Assembly (NCBI RefSeq): GCF_001905545.1
Contig: NZ_LIPD01000010.1
Location: 248,001-312,000 of the forward strand
DNA length: 64,000 nt
From: Streptomyces sp. CB02056
GTDB lineage: Bacteria > Actinomycetota > Actinomycetes > Streptomycetales > Streptomycetaceae
Reading direction: 5' to 3'
The stretch's first letter is position 1, and each line of letters opens with the position of its first letter. The translations under genes and the position numbers were made by a program. The notes beneath the pieces are model-generated. The model was not told the DNA's origin and ran no database searches. It was given only the letters and a program-made list of their open reading frames with translations. Positions 53,851 through 61,381 of this stretch are shown piece by piece.

Positions 53851-54228
53851 GGAGATCTCCCCGGACGGTGTCCTCGCGCTGTGCGAGGCGTGGACACGCT
53901 ACGGGGGAGGGGAGGGCGCGTGGACGGGGCGTGGAGGAGTTGACCGGATCGGTATTGGTCTAGTCCAAAATCCGAAGCCGTCCGCGGGGCCGTGCGGGTG
54001 GCCGGGGCCGCCGGGTGGCCGCGTCACGGGTGCGGGCGCGGGTGCGGGTGCGGTGCGGACAGGGCGCGGGCATGGCCCGGGCGTGGTGCGGAACCGGGCT
54101 GCGGGCCGGGCGCGTCGACGCATCACGAAACGCCTGGCGTCCGGCCGGGTGGCCGGACCCAGGTGAGCGGCCGATCGGGCTCCGGCATGCGCCCCGGAGC
54201 GGTGACGGTAGGGCCGCGGGTGTGCCGG
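53851..54228. other. 378-base intergenic region
   Basis: Contains the DasR-like site at 53955 and a GCGGGTGC-rich tract near 54030-54060 (imperfect hexamer repeats). No gene with a ribosome site is visible on either strand. Confidence 0.4.
53955..53968. promoter_or_regulatory. DasR (dre)-like operator candidate
   Basis: TTGGTCTAGTCCAA fits the known DasR responsive element core TGGTCTAGACCA with one mismatch. It lies 105 bases upstream of the secreted beta-propeller gene (minus strand). DasR links N-acetylglucosamine supply to chitin use and development in Streptomyces. Site recognition is from recalled consensus. Confidence 0.45.
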
Positions 54229-54456
54229 TCAGAGTGTGAACAAGGCGGCGTACGGTGGGGCGATCCGCTCCTGTCGGGTGCCGAAGTCGACGAGGACGGC
54301 CGCGTAGGCTCCGTCCTCCACCGCGAGGACGCGGCCGAGACCATACTTGTCGTGGCTCACGCGGTCGCCCACCGCGAATAGCTTGGGCGGTGCGTCGGGC
54401 CGGGGTTTGAAGGGGCTGGTGGGCAGGGGGCGTCGGACTGCCGGTGTTTTCCTCAT
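54229..54456 (-). CDS. Small Tudor/CarD-like domain protein
   Basis: 75 residues. The core FAVGDRVSHDKYGLGRVLAVEDG..AVLVDFG is very like the C-terminal Tudor-type domain of UvrD/PcrA helicases, which contacts RNA polymerase, and is related to CarD-like folds. Here it stands alone behind a Pro/Arg-rich N-terminus. A nucleic-acid or polymerase-binding accessory role is inferred. It is divergent from the cold-shock gene. Confidence 0.75.
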   Translation of the reverse strand: MRKTPAVRRPLPTSPFKPRPDAPPKLFAVGDRVSHDKYGLGRVLAVEDGAYAAVLVDFGTRQERIAPPYAALFTL

Positions 54457-54753
54457 CCCGGTCAGTATGCTCCGAAAATCGACGGAACGGGCCGTTCCGG
54501 AGGGTGTGAATCCGTTGCCGGGTGTCCCCGGGGCGACTCGCCCCCTGGGCGTGGCGAAAAAATCATGACCGGGGCGGCGCGGGGTCCGGTGTCGCCAACT
54601 CTGGTGCGGGAATCGATCGTTGCTGTCGCTTTCGGGGTGAGACGGTCGTGCCCGGGAGGGCGGGAAAAAAATAGACGAGTGAAAATCCGCGCCGGCGGGC
54701 CGGAGTCTGCTAAGCTCTTCTTAGTTGCAGTTGTGGTTCCCATGAACTTTGTG

Positions 54754-54790
54754 TGCGCCTGCTTATTGTTGCGGGCGCATTTTTTGTTTT
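54754..54790 (+). promoter_or_regulatory. Terminator-like attenuator hairpin in the cold-shock gene leader
   Basis: TGCGCCTGC (54754-54762), eight-base AU-rich loop, GCGGGCGCA (54771-54779), then TTTTTTGTTTT (54780-54790): a textbook intrinsic terminator, rare in such GC-rich DNA. It lies 88 bases before the csp ATG inside an unusually AT-rich leader (about 54457-54877, otherwise without a gene). Premature termination relieved in the cold is a reasonable hypothesis. CTAAG-CTCTT-CTTAG (54710-54724) just upstream may belong to the promoter or leader start. Confidence 0.6.
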
Positions 54791-54877
54791 ACCGGCTCTT
54801 TCCGGCGGGTTCTCATCGCGGCGACTCGAATGTCTGCATGGTGCAGACTTCGCACAGTCTCTCGAAGGAGATTTCTC

Positions 54878-55081
54878 ATGGCTACTGGCACCGTGAAGTG
54901 GTTCAACGCGGAAAAGGGCTTCGGCTTCATCGAGCAGGAGGGCGGCGGCGCTGACGTGTTCGCCCACTACTCGAACATCGTCGCCCAGGGCTTCCGCGAG
55001 CTGCTCGAGGGTCAGAAGGTCGAGTTCGACGTCACGCAGGGCCAGAAGGGCCCGCAGGCCGAGAACATCCGCCCGCTGTAA
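54878..55081 (+). CDS. Cold-shock protein (CspA family)
   Basis: 67 residues. MATGTVKWFNAEKGFGFIEQE contains RNP1 (KGFGFI) and DVFAHYSNI RNP2; length and sequence are those of Streptomyces small cold-shock proteins. It binds single-stranded RNA/DNA as an RNA chaperone. GAAGGAG precedes the ATG by seven bases. The long AT-rich leader with a terminator hairpin suggests post-initiation control. A strong hairpin follows. Confidence 0.97.
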   Translation: MATGTVKWFNAEKGFGFIEQEGGGADVFAHYSNIVAQGFRELLEGQKVEFDVTQGQKGPQAENIRPL

Positions 55082-55096
55082 TTTCCCTGCCGCGCT

Positions 55097-56041
55097 TTAG
55101 CCCGGCAGACAGGGGCCCGCACCGTGCGTCACGCACGGTGCGGGCCCTTTGCCGTTCCGGGGCGGACCGCTGCTCCGCGGAACCCCGCCGCCGACGCCGG
55201 CCCGGGCGAGGAGGGCGAGGGCCGCCTCGGAGGGGGAGCCGGCGGGGGCGGTGCAGACGACGAGCACCTGATCGGGTGAGCGGGCGATCGACAGCATCTG
55301 CTGCGTCACGGTGAGCGCGCCGACGACGGGGTGGTGCAGCCGGTAGGAGCGGGTGTCGCACGGCGCCACCCGGTGGTCGCCCCACAGCGCGACGAACTCC
55401 GGGCTCTTCATGGTCAGTTCGCCGATCAGCTCGGCCAGCAGCGGGTCCTCGGGGTGCCTGCCGACGGTGGCGCGCAGGCTGCCGACCACCGTGCGCGCCT
55501 TGTGCTGCCAGTCCGTGTACAGCTCCCGGGTGTGCCCGTCCAGGAACAGCATCCGGCTCAGGTTCGGGCGTCGCGCCGGGTCGTCCGGGCCGTGGAAGTC
55601 CACGTGGCCGGCCAGCAGGGCGTGCCCGAGGGCGTTCCAGGCCAGCACGTCCGTACGGCGGCCGAGCACCACGGCCGGGACGCCGTCGACCGCGCGGAGC
55701 AGGTCGCGGGTCTCGTCCGCCAGCCGCTCGGGTCGCGGTCGGCGCACCCGGGGGGTGTGGCGGGCGGCGACGGCGAGCCGGTCGAGGTGCTCGCGCTCGT
55801 GGTCGCCGAGCAGGAGCGCGCGGGCGATCGCGTCGAGCACCTCGGCCGACGCCCCGCGGGACAGGCCCTGCTCCAGCCGGGTGTAGTACGAGACGCTGAC
55901 GCCCGCCAGCTGGGCCACCTCCTCGCGCCGGAGCCCGGCCACCCGACGGCGGGGCCCGAGTTCGCGCAGGCCGACGTCCTCGGGGTGCAGCCGCGTCCGT
56001 CGGGCTCTGAGGAAGGTGCCGAGCGGGCCGGGTCCGTTCAT
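55097..56041 (-). CDS. XRE-family regulator with MmyB-like ligand-binding domain
   Basis: 314 residues from ATG 56041. N-terminal helix-turn-helix ELGPRRRVAGLRREEVAQLAGVSVSYYTRLEQGLSRGAS; C-terminal MmyB-like domain with AWNALGHALL and RMLFLDGHTRELYTDWQ. Proteins of this type often regulate a divergent oxidoreductase or hydrolase gene; here the divergent neighbour is the metallo-hydrolase at 56228, with 186 bases between. The MmyB-like domain is thought to bind a fatty-acid-like ligand. Confidence 0.9.
   Translation of the reverse strand: MNGPGPLGTFLRARRTRLHPEDVGLRELGPRRRVAGLRREEVAQLAGVSVSYYTRLEQGLSRGASAEVLDAIARALLLGDHEREHLDRLAVAARHTPRVRRPRPERLADETRDLLRAVDGVPAVVLGRRTDVLAWNALGHALLAGHVDFHGPDDPARRPNLSRMLFLDGHTRELYTDWQHKARTVVGSLRATVGRHPEDPLLAELIGELTMKSPEFVALWGDHRVAPCDTRSYRLHHPVVGALTVTQQMLSIARSPDQVLVVCTAPAGSPSEAALALLARAGVGGGVPRSSGPPRNGKGPAPCVTHGAGPCLPG
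55113..55147. terminator. Terminator hairpin embedded in the convergent gene's 3' end
   Basis: GGGCCCGCACCGTGCGT (55113-55129) and its exact complement (55131-55147), then CCCTTT. It terminates csp and at the same time encodes the last residues of the minus-strand XRE gene (stop at 55097). Confidence 0.8.
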
Positions 56042-56227
56042 GCCCCCCAGTATTCGGCGCCCGGAGCGGTCCCAGCCACACCCTGTGAGGGGTAGGACGG
56101 GCCGGGGTAGGACGAGCGGGGGCTGGTCGGTGCCGCTCGGAGGGGCCAGGCTCGGTCCCGACCGGAAACGGTCGGGAGCGGTCGGCGGACGGTCGACCGC
56201 GTGCCCCGGACCCGAGGAGGGGAGCCC

Positions 56228-57190
56228 ATGCGGCGGAACCCGGAGCAGATCACCATCGGTGACGTCACCGTCACCCGGATCAAGGAGTTCTACGGCTCGG
56301 CCGGGCTGTCCCCGGGCCGGTTCTTCCCGGACGGCCCGAACGGCGCCGACGGCCCGGACAGCACGGCCGCTCCCGACGGCCACGACGGCTCGTGGGAGCG
56401 GCACCGCGACTGGCTGGCGCCCGACTTCTGGGACCCGGCGACGGACGAGTGCCGTACCGCGGTCCAGTCCTGGCTGCTGCGCAGCGAGGGGCGCACGATC
56501 CTGGTCGACACCGGGGCGGGCAACCACAAGGACCGGCCCCACGCGCCGGTCTGGAACCACCTGGACACGGACTACCTCGACAACCTCGCCGCCGCCGGGG
56601 TGCGGCCCGAGGACGTCGACCTCGTCGTCAACACCCACCTGCACGTCGACCACGTCGGCTGGAACACCCGCCTCGACGGCCGGACCTGGGTGCCGACCTT
56701 CCCCAACGCCCGGTACCTGATGACCCGGCGGGACTTCGAGTTCTGGGACCCGGCCAACGGGCACCGCAGCGTGCTCGGCCGCGGGAACCAGAACGTCTTC
56801 GAGGACAGCGTCGCGCCGGTCCACCGGGCGGGACTGACGCGGCTGTGGGAGGGCACGTACCGGATCGACCGGAACCTGCGGCTCGACCTCGCGCCCGGGC
56901 ACACCCCCGGCTCGTCCGTGCTCACCCTGGAGTCCGGCGGTGAGCAGGCCCTGTTCGTCGGGGACCTGGTGCACAGCCCGTTCCAGATCGCCGAACCGGA
57001 CACCAACTCCTGCTTCTGCGAGGACCCGGCGCTGTCCCGCGCCACCCGGCACCGGCTGCTCGGCCAGGCCGCCGAGCGCCGTGCGCTGCTCTTCCCGGCG
57101 CACTTCGGCGGCCGGGGCGCGGTGGAGGTCGCGCGCAACGGGTCGAAGTTCGCGATCAGGGAGTGGGCGGGCTTCTCCCGCATCTCCTGA
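56228..57190 (+). CDS. Metallo-beta-lactamase-fold hydrolase
   Basis: 320 residues. The zinc motif is NTHLHVDHVG (HxHxDH), with further ligands in APGHTPGSS, FVGDLVHS and FPAHFG. The family includes quorum-quenching lactonases, glyoxalase II and alkylsulfatase-like enzymes. GAGGAGGGGAG precedes the ATG. Divergent from the XRE regulator, which probably controls it, and followed after about 100 bases by an esterase gene. Confidence 0.87.
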   Translation: MRRNPEQITIGDVTVTRIKEFYGSAGLSPGRFFPDGPNGADGPDSTAAPDGHDGSWERHRDWLAPDFWDPATDECRTAVQSWLLRSEGRTILVDTGAGNHKDRPHAPVWNHLDTDYLDNLAAAGVRPEDVDLVVNTHLHVDHVGWNTRLDGRTWVPTFPNARYLMTRRDFEFWDPANGHRSVLGRGNQNVFEDSVAPVHRAGLTRLWEGTYRIDRNLRLDLAPGHTPGSSVLTLESGGEQALFVGDLVHSPFQIAEPDTNSCFCEDPALSRATRHRLLGQAAERRALLFPAHFGGRGAVEVARNGSKFAIREWAGFSRIS

Positions 57191-57293
57191 TGATCCGGTC
57201 ATCCGCCTGATCCGCCGACGCGCCCGCTCCGCCGGTACGTCGGCCCCAGCACCGCCAGAGAGCTCCAGAACCGTCAGAGAGGAATCGTTTCCC

Positions 57294-58736
57294 ATGCCCC
57301 GACAGGCAGATCCGGTCGTCGAAACCCCGGCAGGAGCCGTGCGCGGCGTCCGGGACGGCTCCGGCGAGCGTTACCGCGCCCTGCCGTACGCGGCGGCACC
57401 GACCGGCGCCGGCCGCTTCGCCCCGCCCGTACCGCACCCGGGCTGGTCCGGCGTCCGCGACGGCACGCGGCCCTCGCCGACGGCCCCGCAGCCGGTCCGC
57501 GCCTTCGACCGGCTCGACGTGAGCCCCTACTTCGGGCCCGGCTGGGCGCCCGGTGCGGAGTACCTGACCGTCGACGTCCACACGCCCGCGGCCGACGGCG
57601 GCAGGCGCCCGGTCATGGTGTTCGTGCACGGCGGCGGGTTCATCACCGGCTCGAACCGCGCCGCCCTCTACGACGGCGGCGCGTTCGCCCGCGACGGCGT
57701 CGTCCTGGTGACGGTGAACTACCGCCTCGGCATCCCCGGGTTCCTCGACCTGCCGGGCGCCCCGGCCAACCGGGGGCTGCTCGACGTGCTCGCCGCACTC
57801 GGCTGGGTGCGGGACACGATCGCGGCGTTCGGCGGCGACCCGGGGAACGTCACCGTCTTCGGGGAGTCCGCGGGCGCGACGCTGGTCTGCGCGCTGCTGG
57901 CGGCGCCGGAGGCCGACGGGCTGTTCCGGCGGGCGATCGTGCAGAGCGGCAGCGGCACCGGCGCGTTCACCCCGGAGCAGGCGGGGCGGGTCACCGCCGT
58001 CGCGGCCGCCGCGCTGGGCGTCGAAGCGACCGCCGCGGCGTTCTCCCCGATCCCGGACGAGCGGTTGCTGACGGTCCTGCCCGCGCTGCTCGGCCTCGAC
58101 CTGCGGACGGACACCGCCACCGACCCGCTGGTCGGGCTCAGCCCGCTCGGCCTCGTCCTGCCGGTCCAGCCCGCGGACGCCCTCGCGGACGGACCGGCCC
58201 ACGATGTCGACCTGCTCATCGGCACCAACACCGAGGAGGCGAACCTCTACCTCGTGCCGGAGGGGGAGCTGGAGTCCACCACGGAGGCCGGCCTCCACGC
58301 CGTCGCCGCCGGACTGCTGGCGGATCCGGCGGCCGTCCTCCCTGCCCTGCGGGCGGCGCGGCCGGGCGCCACGCCGGGCGAACTCCGCTCCGCCGTGCTC
58401 GCGCACGCCCTGTTCGAGGCCGGGACGACGCGCATGGCGGAGGCCCACGCCCGGATCTCGGGCGGCCGCCGCACGTACCGCTACTCGTTCGGGTACCGCT
58501 CGACGGCCCTGGACGGGCGGCTCGGCGCCGCCCACACCGTCGAGCTGCCCTTCGTGTTCGACCTCGCCGACGAGCCCTGGCTGCACGGGGACACCGGCCT
58601 GCTCGGCCCCGACCCCGCCCCGGCCGGACTCGCCGCCCGGGTGCACGGCACCTGGGTCGCCTTCGCCGGGACCGGGGACCCGGGCTGGGCCGCCTACGAC
58701 CCGCGGCAGCCCGTGGCGGAGGCCCTCGGCGGCTGA
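57294..58736 (+). CDS. Type-B carboxylesterase
   Basis: 480 residues. Catalytic Ser in FGESAGATL, the oxyanion hole VFVHGGGFITGS, Glu likely in TNTEEANLY and His in GAAHTVELPFVF, all in the family order. It is somewhat shorter than usual (about 500-530 residues). No signal peptide. AGAGAGGAATC precedes the ATG. It hydrolyses esters of unknown identity and may act with the preceding metallo-hydrolase. Confidence 0.9.
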   Translation: MPRQADPVVETPAGAVRGVRDGSGERYRALPYAAAPTGAGRFAPPVPHPGWSGVRDGTRPSPTAPQPVRAFDRLDVSPYFGPGWAPGAEYLTVDVHTPAADGGRRPVMVFVHGGGFITGSNRAALYDGGAFARDGVVLVTVNYRLGIPGFLDLPGAPANRGLLDVLAALGWVRDTIAAFGGDPGNVTVFGESAGATLVCALLAAPEADGLFRRAIVQSGSGTGAFTPEQAGRVTAVAAAALGVEATAAAFSPIPDERLLTVLPALLGLDLRTDTATDPLVGLSPLGLVLPVQPADALADGPAHDVDLLIGTNTEEANLYLVPEGELESTTEAGLHAVAAGLLADPAAVLPALRAARPGATPGELRSAVLAHALFEAGTTRMAEAHARISGGRRTYRYSFGYRSTALDGRLGAAHTVELPFVFDLADEPWLHGDTGLLGPDPAPAGLAARVHGTWVAFAGTGDPGWAAYDPRQPVAEALGG

Positions 58737-58782
58737 GCGGGGCACGGAGGTCCGACCACCTGTAGCCAGCCCGCCCGCCGAC

Positions 58783-58832
58783 CCGACCGGGCCCGGCCCG
58801 CACCGCGAGCGCAGCGGTACGGGCCCGGTCGG
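58783..58832. terminator. Bidirectional terminator
   Basis: CCGACCGGGCCCG (58783-58795) pairs with 58820-58832, with an inner ACCGC/GCGGT stem. It lies between convergent esterase and OYE genes. Confidence 0.7.
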
Positions 58833-58842
58833 CCCGTGGCGG

Positions 58843-59970
58843 TCAGCTCAGGGTGCGGCTCGCGGCGGCGTCGTACGGGAGCAGGTCGGCGAAGCGGCCG
58901 GAGAGGACCTTGGCGGCCCACTGCGGGTCCTGGAGGAGGGCGCGGCCGACGGCGACCAGGTCGAACTCGTCGCGCTCCAGCCGGTCGAGCAGGTTGTCGA
59001 GGCCCTGGACCCCGGAGCCCTGGCCCGCGAAGGCGCGCATGAAGTCGCCGTCGAGGCCGACCGAGCCGACGGTGATGGCGGGGCGGCCGGTGAGCTTCCT
59101 GGTCCAGCCGGCCAGGTTGAGGTCCGAGTCGTCGAACTCGGGGACCCAGTAGCGGCGGGTCGAGGCGTGGAAGGCGTCGACGCCGGCCTCCGCGAGCGGG
59201 GTGAGGATCGCCTCCAGTTCCTGCGGGGTCTCGGCGAGGCGGGCGTCGTAGTTCTCCAGCTTCCACTGCGAGTAGCGGAAGATCACCGGGAAACCGGGGG
59301 AGACGGCCTCGCGTACGGCGGCGACGAGCTCGGTGGTGAACCTCGTCCGGGCGACCGGGTCGCCGCCGTAGGCGTCGGTGCGGCGGTTGGTGCCGGCCCA
59401 CAGGAACTGGTCGAGCAGGTAGCCGTGGGCGCCGTGCAGCTCGACGCCGTCGAAGCCGATCCGCTCGGCGGCCGCGGCGGCCTCGGCGAACGCCCCGATG
59501 ACGGCGTCGAGGTCGGCCCGCGTCATCGCCCGCCCCGTTCCCTCGGTGCCGTCCAGCCGTATGCCGGACGGGCCGATGGCGGGGGCGTCGGCGAACGGCG
59601 GGTCGCCCTGCTTGCGCGCCATGCCGATGTGCCAGAGCTGCGGCACGATGGTGCCGCCCGCCGCGTGGACGTCCTCGGCGACGCGGGCCCACCCGGCCAG
59701 CTGCTCCTCGCCGTGGAAGCGCGGGATGGCGTCGCTCTGGCCGGCGGACTCGTGGCCGACGTACGTCCCCTCGGTGACGATCAGGCCGACGCCCGCGGCG
59801 GCGCGGCGGGCGTAGTACGAGCGCACGTCCTCGCCGGGCACGCCGCCCGGGGAGAACGAGCGCGTCATCGGCGCCATCACGATCCGGTTGGGCACGGTCA
59901 GCCCGTTGATCGTGACGGGCCGGGACAGGAGGTCGGCCGCGCGGGAGGCGGCGGGCTCGGTGACGGTCAT
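58843..59970 (-). CDS. Old Yellow Enzyme-family alkene reductase (NADH:flavin oxidoreductase)
   Basis: 375 residues from ATG 59970. TIM-barrel OYE: VPNRIVMAPMTRSF (FMN-contacting Thr), VPQLWHIG, FDGVELHGAHGYLLDQFLW (the H-G-A-H substrate pair in place of the common H-x-x-N), TDAYGG and FDLVAVGRALLQDP. It reduces activated C=C bonds with NAD(P)H. The preceding 60 codons in frame are not credible coding. The fusion-free single domain is of normal length. Confidence 0.92.
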   Translation of the reverse strand: MTVTEPAASRAADLLSRPVTINGLTVPNRIVMAPMTRSFSPGGVPGEDVRSYYARRAAAGVGLIVTEGTYVGHESAGQSDAIPRFHGEEQLAGWARVAEDVHAAGGTIVPQLWHIGMARKQGDPPFADAPAIGPSGIRLDGTEGTGRAMTRADLDAVIGAFAEAAAAAERIGFDGVELHGAHGYLLDQFLWAGTNRRTDAYGGDPVARTRFTTELVAAVREAVSPGFPVIFRYSQWKLENYDARLAETPQELEAILTPLAEAGVDAFHASTRRYWVPEFDDSDLNLAGWTRKLTGRPAITVGSVGLDGDFMRAFAGQGSGVQGLDNLLDRLERDEFDLVAVGRALLQDPQWAAKVLSGRFADLLPYDAAASRTLS

Positions 59971-60151
59971 GAGGATTCCTCGCGGTCGGCGGTGGCGGTG
60001 GCGGGCGCCAGGGCGGTGACGGTGATCGTTCGCCCGTGCCAACCGCCTTGGCGGCTCCCGCATTTCACCGTCCGCGCGAAGTCCGCTGTGATCCGCGCCA
60101 CGGTCCGCCGCGGGCCCCGGGACGGGGTCTCTCGACGGCTCCCGGCACCGG

Positions 60152-61188
60152 TCAGGGCCCGGCCGGGCGGTTCCCGGACGGGTCCGTGCGCGGTTCCGCC
60201 GTCATCAGGAGGTTCTCGGGACGGTTGGTGCTGGTCATGACGCCCCGTACCCGCGCTCCCGGGACGGGCGCCAGCCGCCAGCGGCCCGCGATAGCCGCGA
60301 CCACGGTCATCATCTCGGTGCGGGCGAAGGACTCGCCGATGCACAGGTGGCTGCCGGCGCCGAAGGGGACGAACGCGCCGCGCGGGACGGGGGGCCGGTC
60401 GGGCAGCCAGTGGTCGGGGTCGAACCGCAGGGGGTGGGGGAAGTAGCGAGGGTTCCGGTGGAGGATCAGGGCGCTGAAGATGAACTCGGTGCCTCGGGGG
60501 AGGCGGTAGCCGCCGAGTTCGACGTCGGTGGTCGCGCGGCGGATCGTGATGCCGCCGGGGTTGCGGACGCGCAGCGCCTCGTCGACGACGCGGCGCGTGT
60601 ACTCCAGCCGGGCCAGCCGCTCGGGGCCGAGGGGAAGGGCGACGTGGTCCCGCAGTTCCTGGTGGAGCCGCTGGTCGACGAGCGGGTGCCGGCCCAGCTC
60701 GTGGAAGAGCCAGGCGAGCCCGCCTGCGGCGGTCTCCGTGCCGGCGACCAGCAGGGTGATGAGTTCGTCGTGGAGCTGGCGGTCGGTCATGGCCTCGCCG
60801 CTGTCGGCGTCCCGGGCCTGGAGGAGCGTCGACAGCAGGTCCGGCCGCTCGCCCATGTCGTCGGTGTTGTCGGAGGTGGAGGGGGCCCTGGGAGGTGGAG
60901 GGGGCCCTGGGAGGTGGCCAGTCCGTTCCCGAGGTAGGGGCGGAGCTTGTCGAAGGAGCGGCCCTTGGCGAAGCTCGCCGCGTCGGTGACCAGTACGCGG
61001 TGGACCAGCTCCGGGCTGGTCAGTACGTAGCTCGGCTTCGGGCCGAGGTGGGCGGCCACGATCCGGTCGTAGGCGGTGAGGCTGCCGAGGAACTCCAGCG
61101 GACGCCGCCACAGTTCCAGGGCGTGGCCGATCAGCGGGAGCCGCCCGGGAGCGACGGGAGGGGCCGGCGGACGGCTGGCGGTGGGCAT
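60152..61188 (-). pseudogene. Cytochrome P450 gene with internal deletion and frameshift
   Basis: From ATG 61188 the product starts like a P450 (PGRLPLIGHALELWRRPLEFL, VLTSPELVHRVLV, SFAKGRSFDKLRPYLGNGLATS), then changes frame at a GC-rich repeat near 60.9 kb. The other frame continues at MGERPDLLSTLLQARD with the I-helix VAGTETAAGG, ExxR in VVDEALRVRN and heme loop FGAGSHLCIGESFAR, ending at 60152. Roughly 120-130 residues (helices C to G) are missing, so even with frameshift correction the enzyme would be inactive. Confidence 0.85.
60872..60917. repeat. 19-base tandem repeat at the P450 break point
   Basis: GGAGGTGGAGGGGGCCCTG occurs twice in tandem (60872-60890, 60891-60909) followed by a partial third unit (60910-60917). 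It lies exactly where the two P450 frames meet and probably records the deletion/repair event. Confidence 0.85.
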
Positions 61189-61381
61189 CGTCGTTCCTCC
61201 GGTGCGGGGTCGGGACACAGTCTGCGGCCCGGTGCACCTCCTGCGAACCCTTCGCGCCGGGGCGCGCTGGTGGACTGCGCGGCGCACGGGGCCGGAGGCC
61301 GGCTCGCCCCGGTGGGCCGCGCGCGGACCGGCGAGGAGTCCACCGGCCCGCCCCGGTCGACGGGCAGAGGAATCAGAGGAA

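Noticed and set aside
54741..54954. Upstream ORF in the cold-shock leader (MNFVCACLLLRAHFLFYRL)
   Set aside because: No ribosome site, it runs through the attenuator hairpin and out of frame over csp; more likely a by-product of the AT-rich leader.
61189..61381. N-terminal extension or leader gene for the P450
   Set aside because: The in-frame extension is Arg/Pro-rich and lacks a ribosome site; ATG 61188 fits the usual P450 N-terminus.
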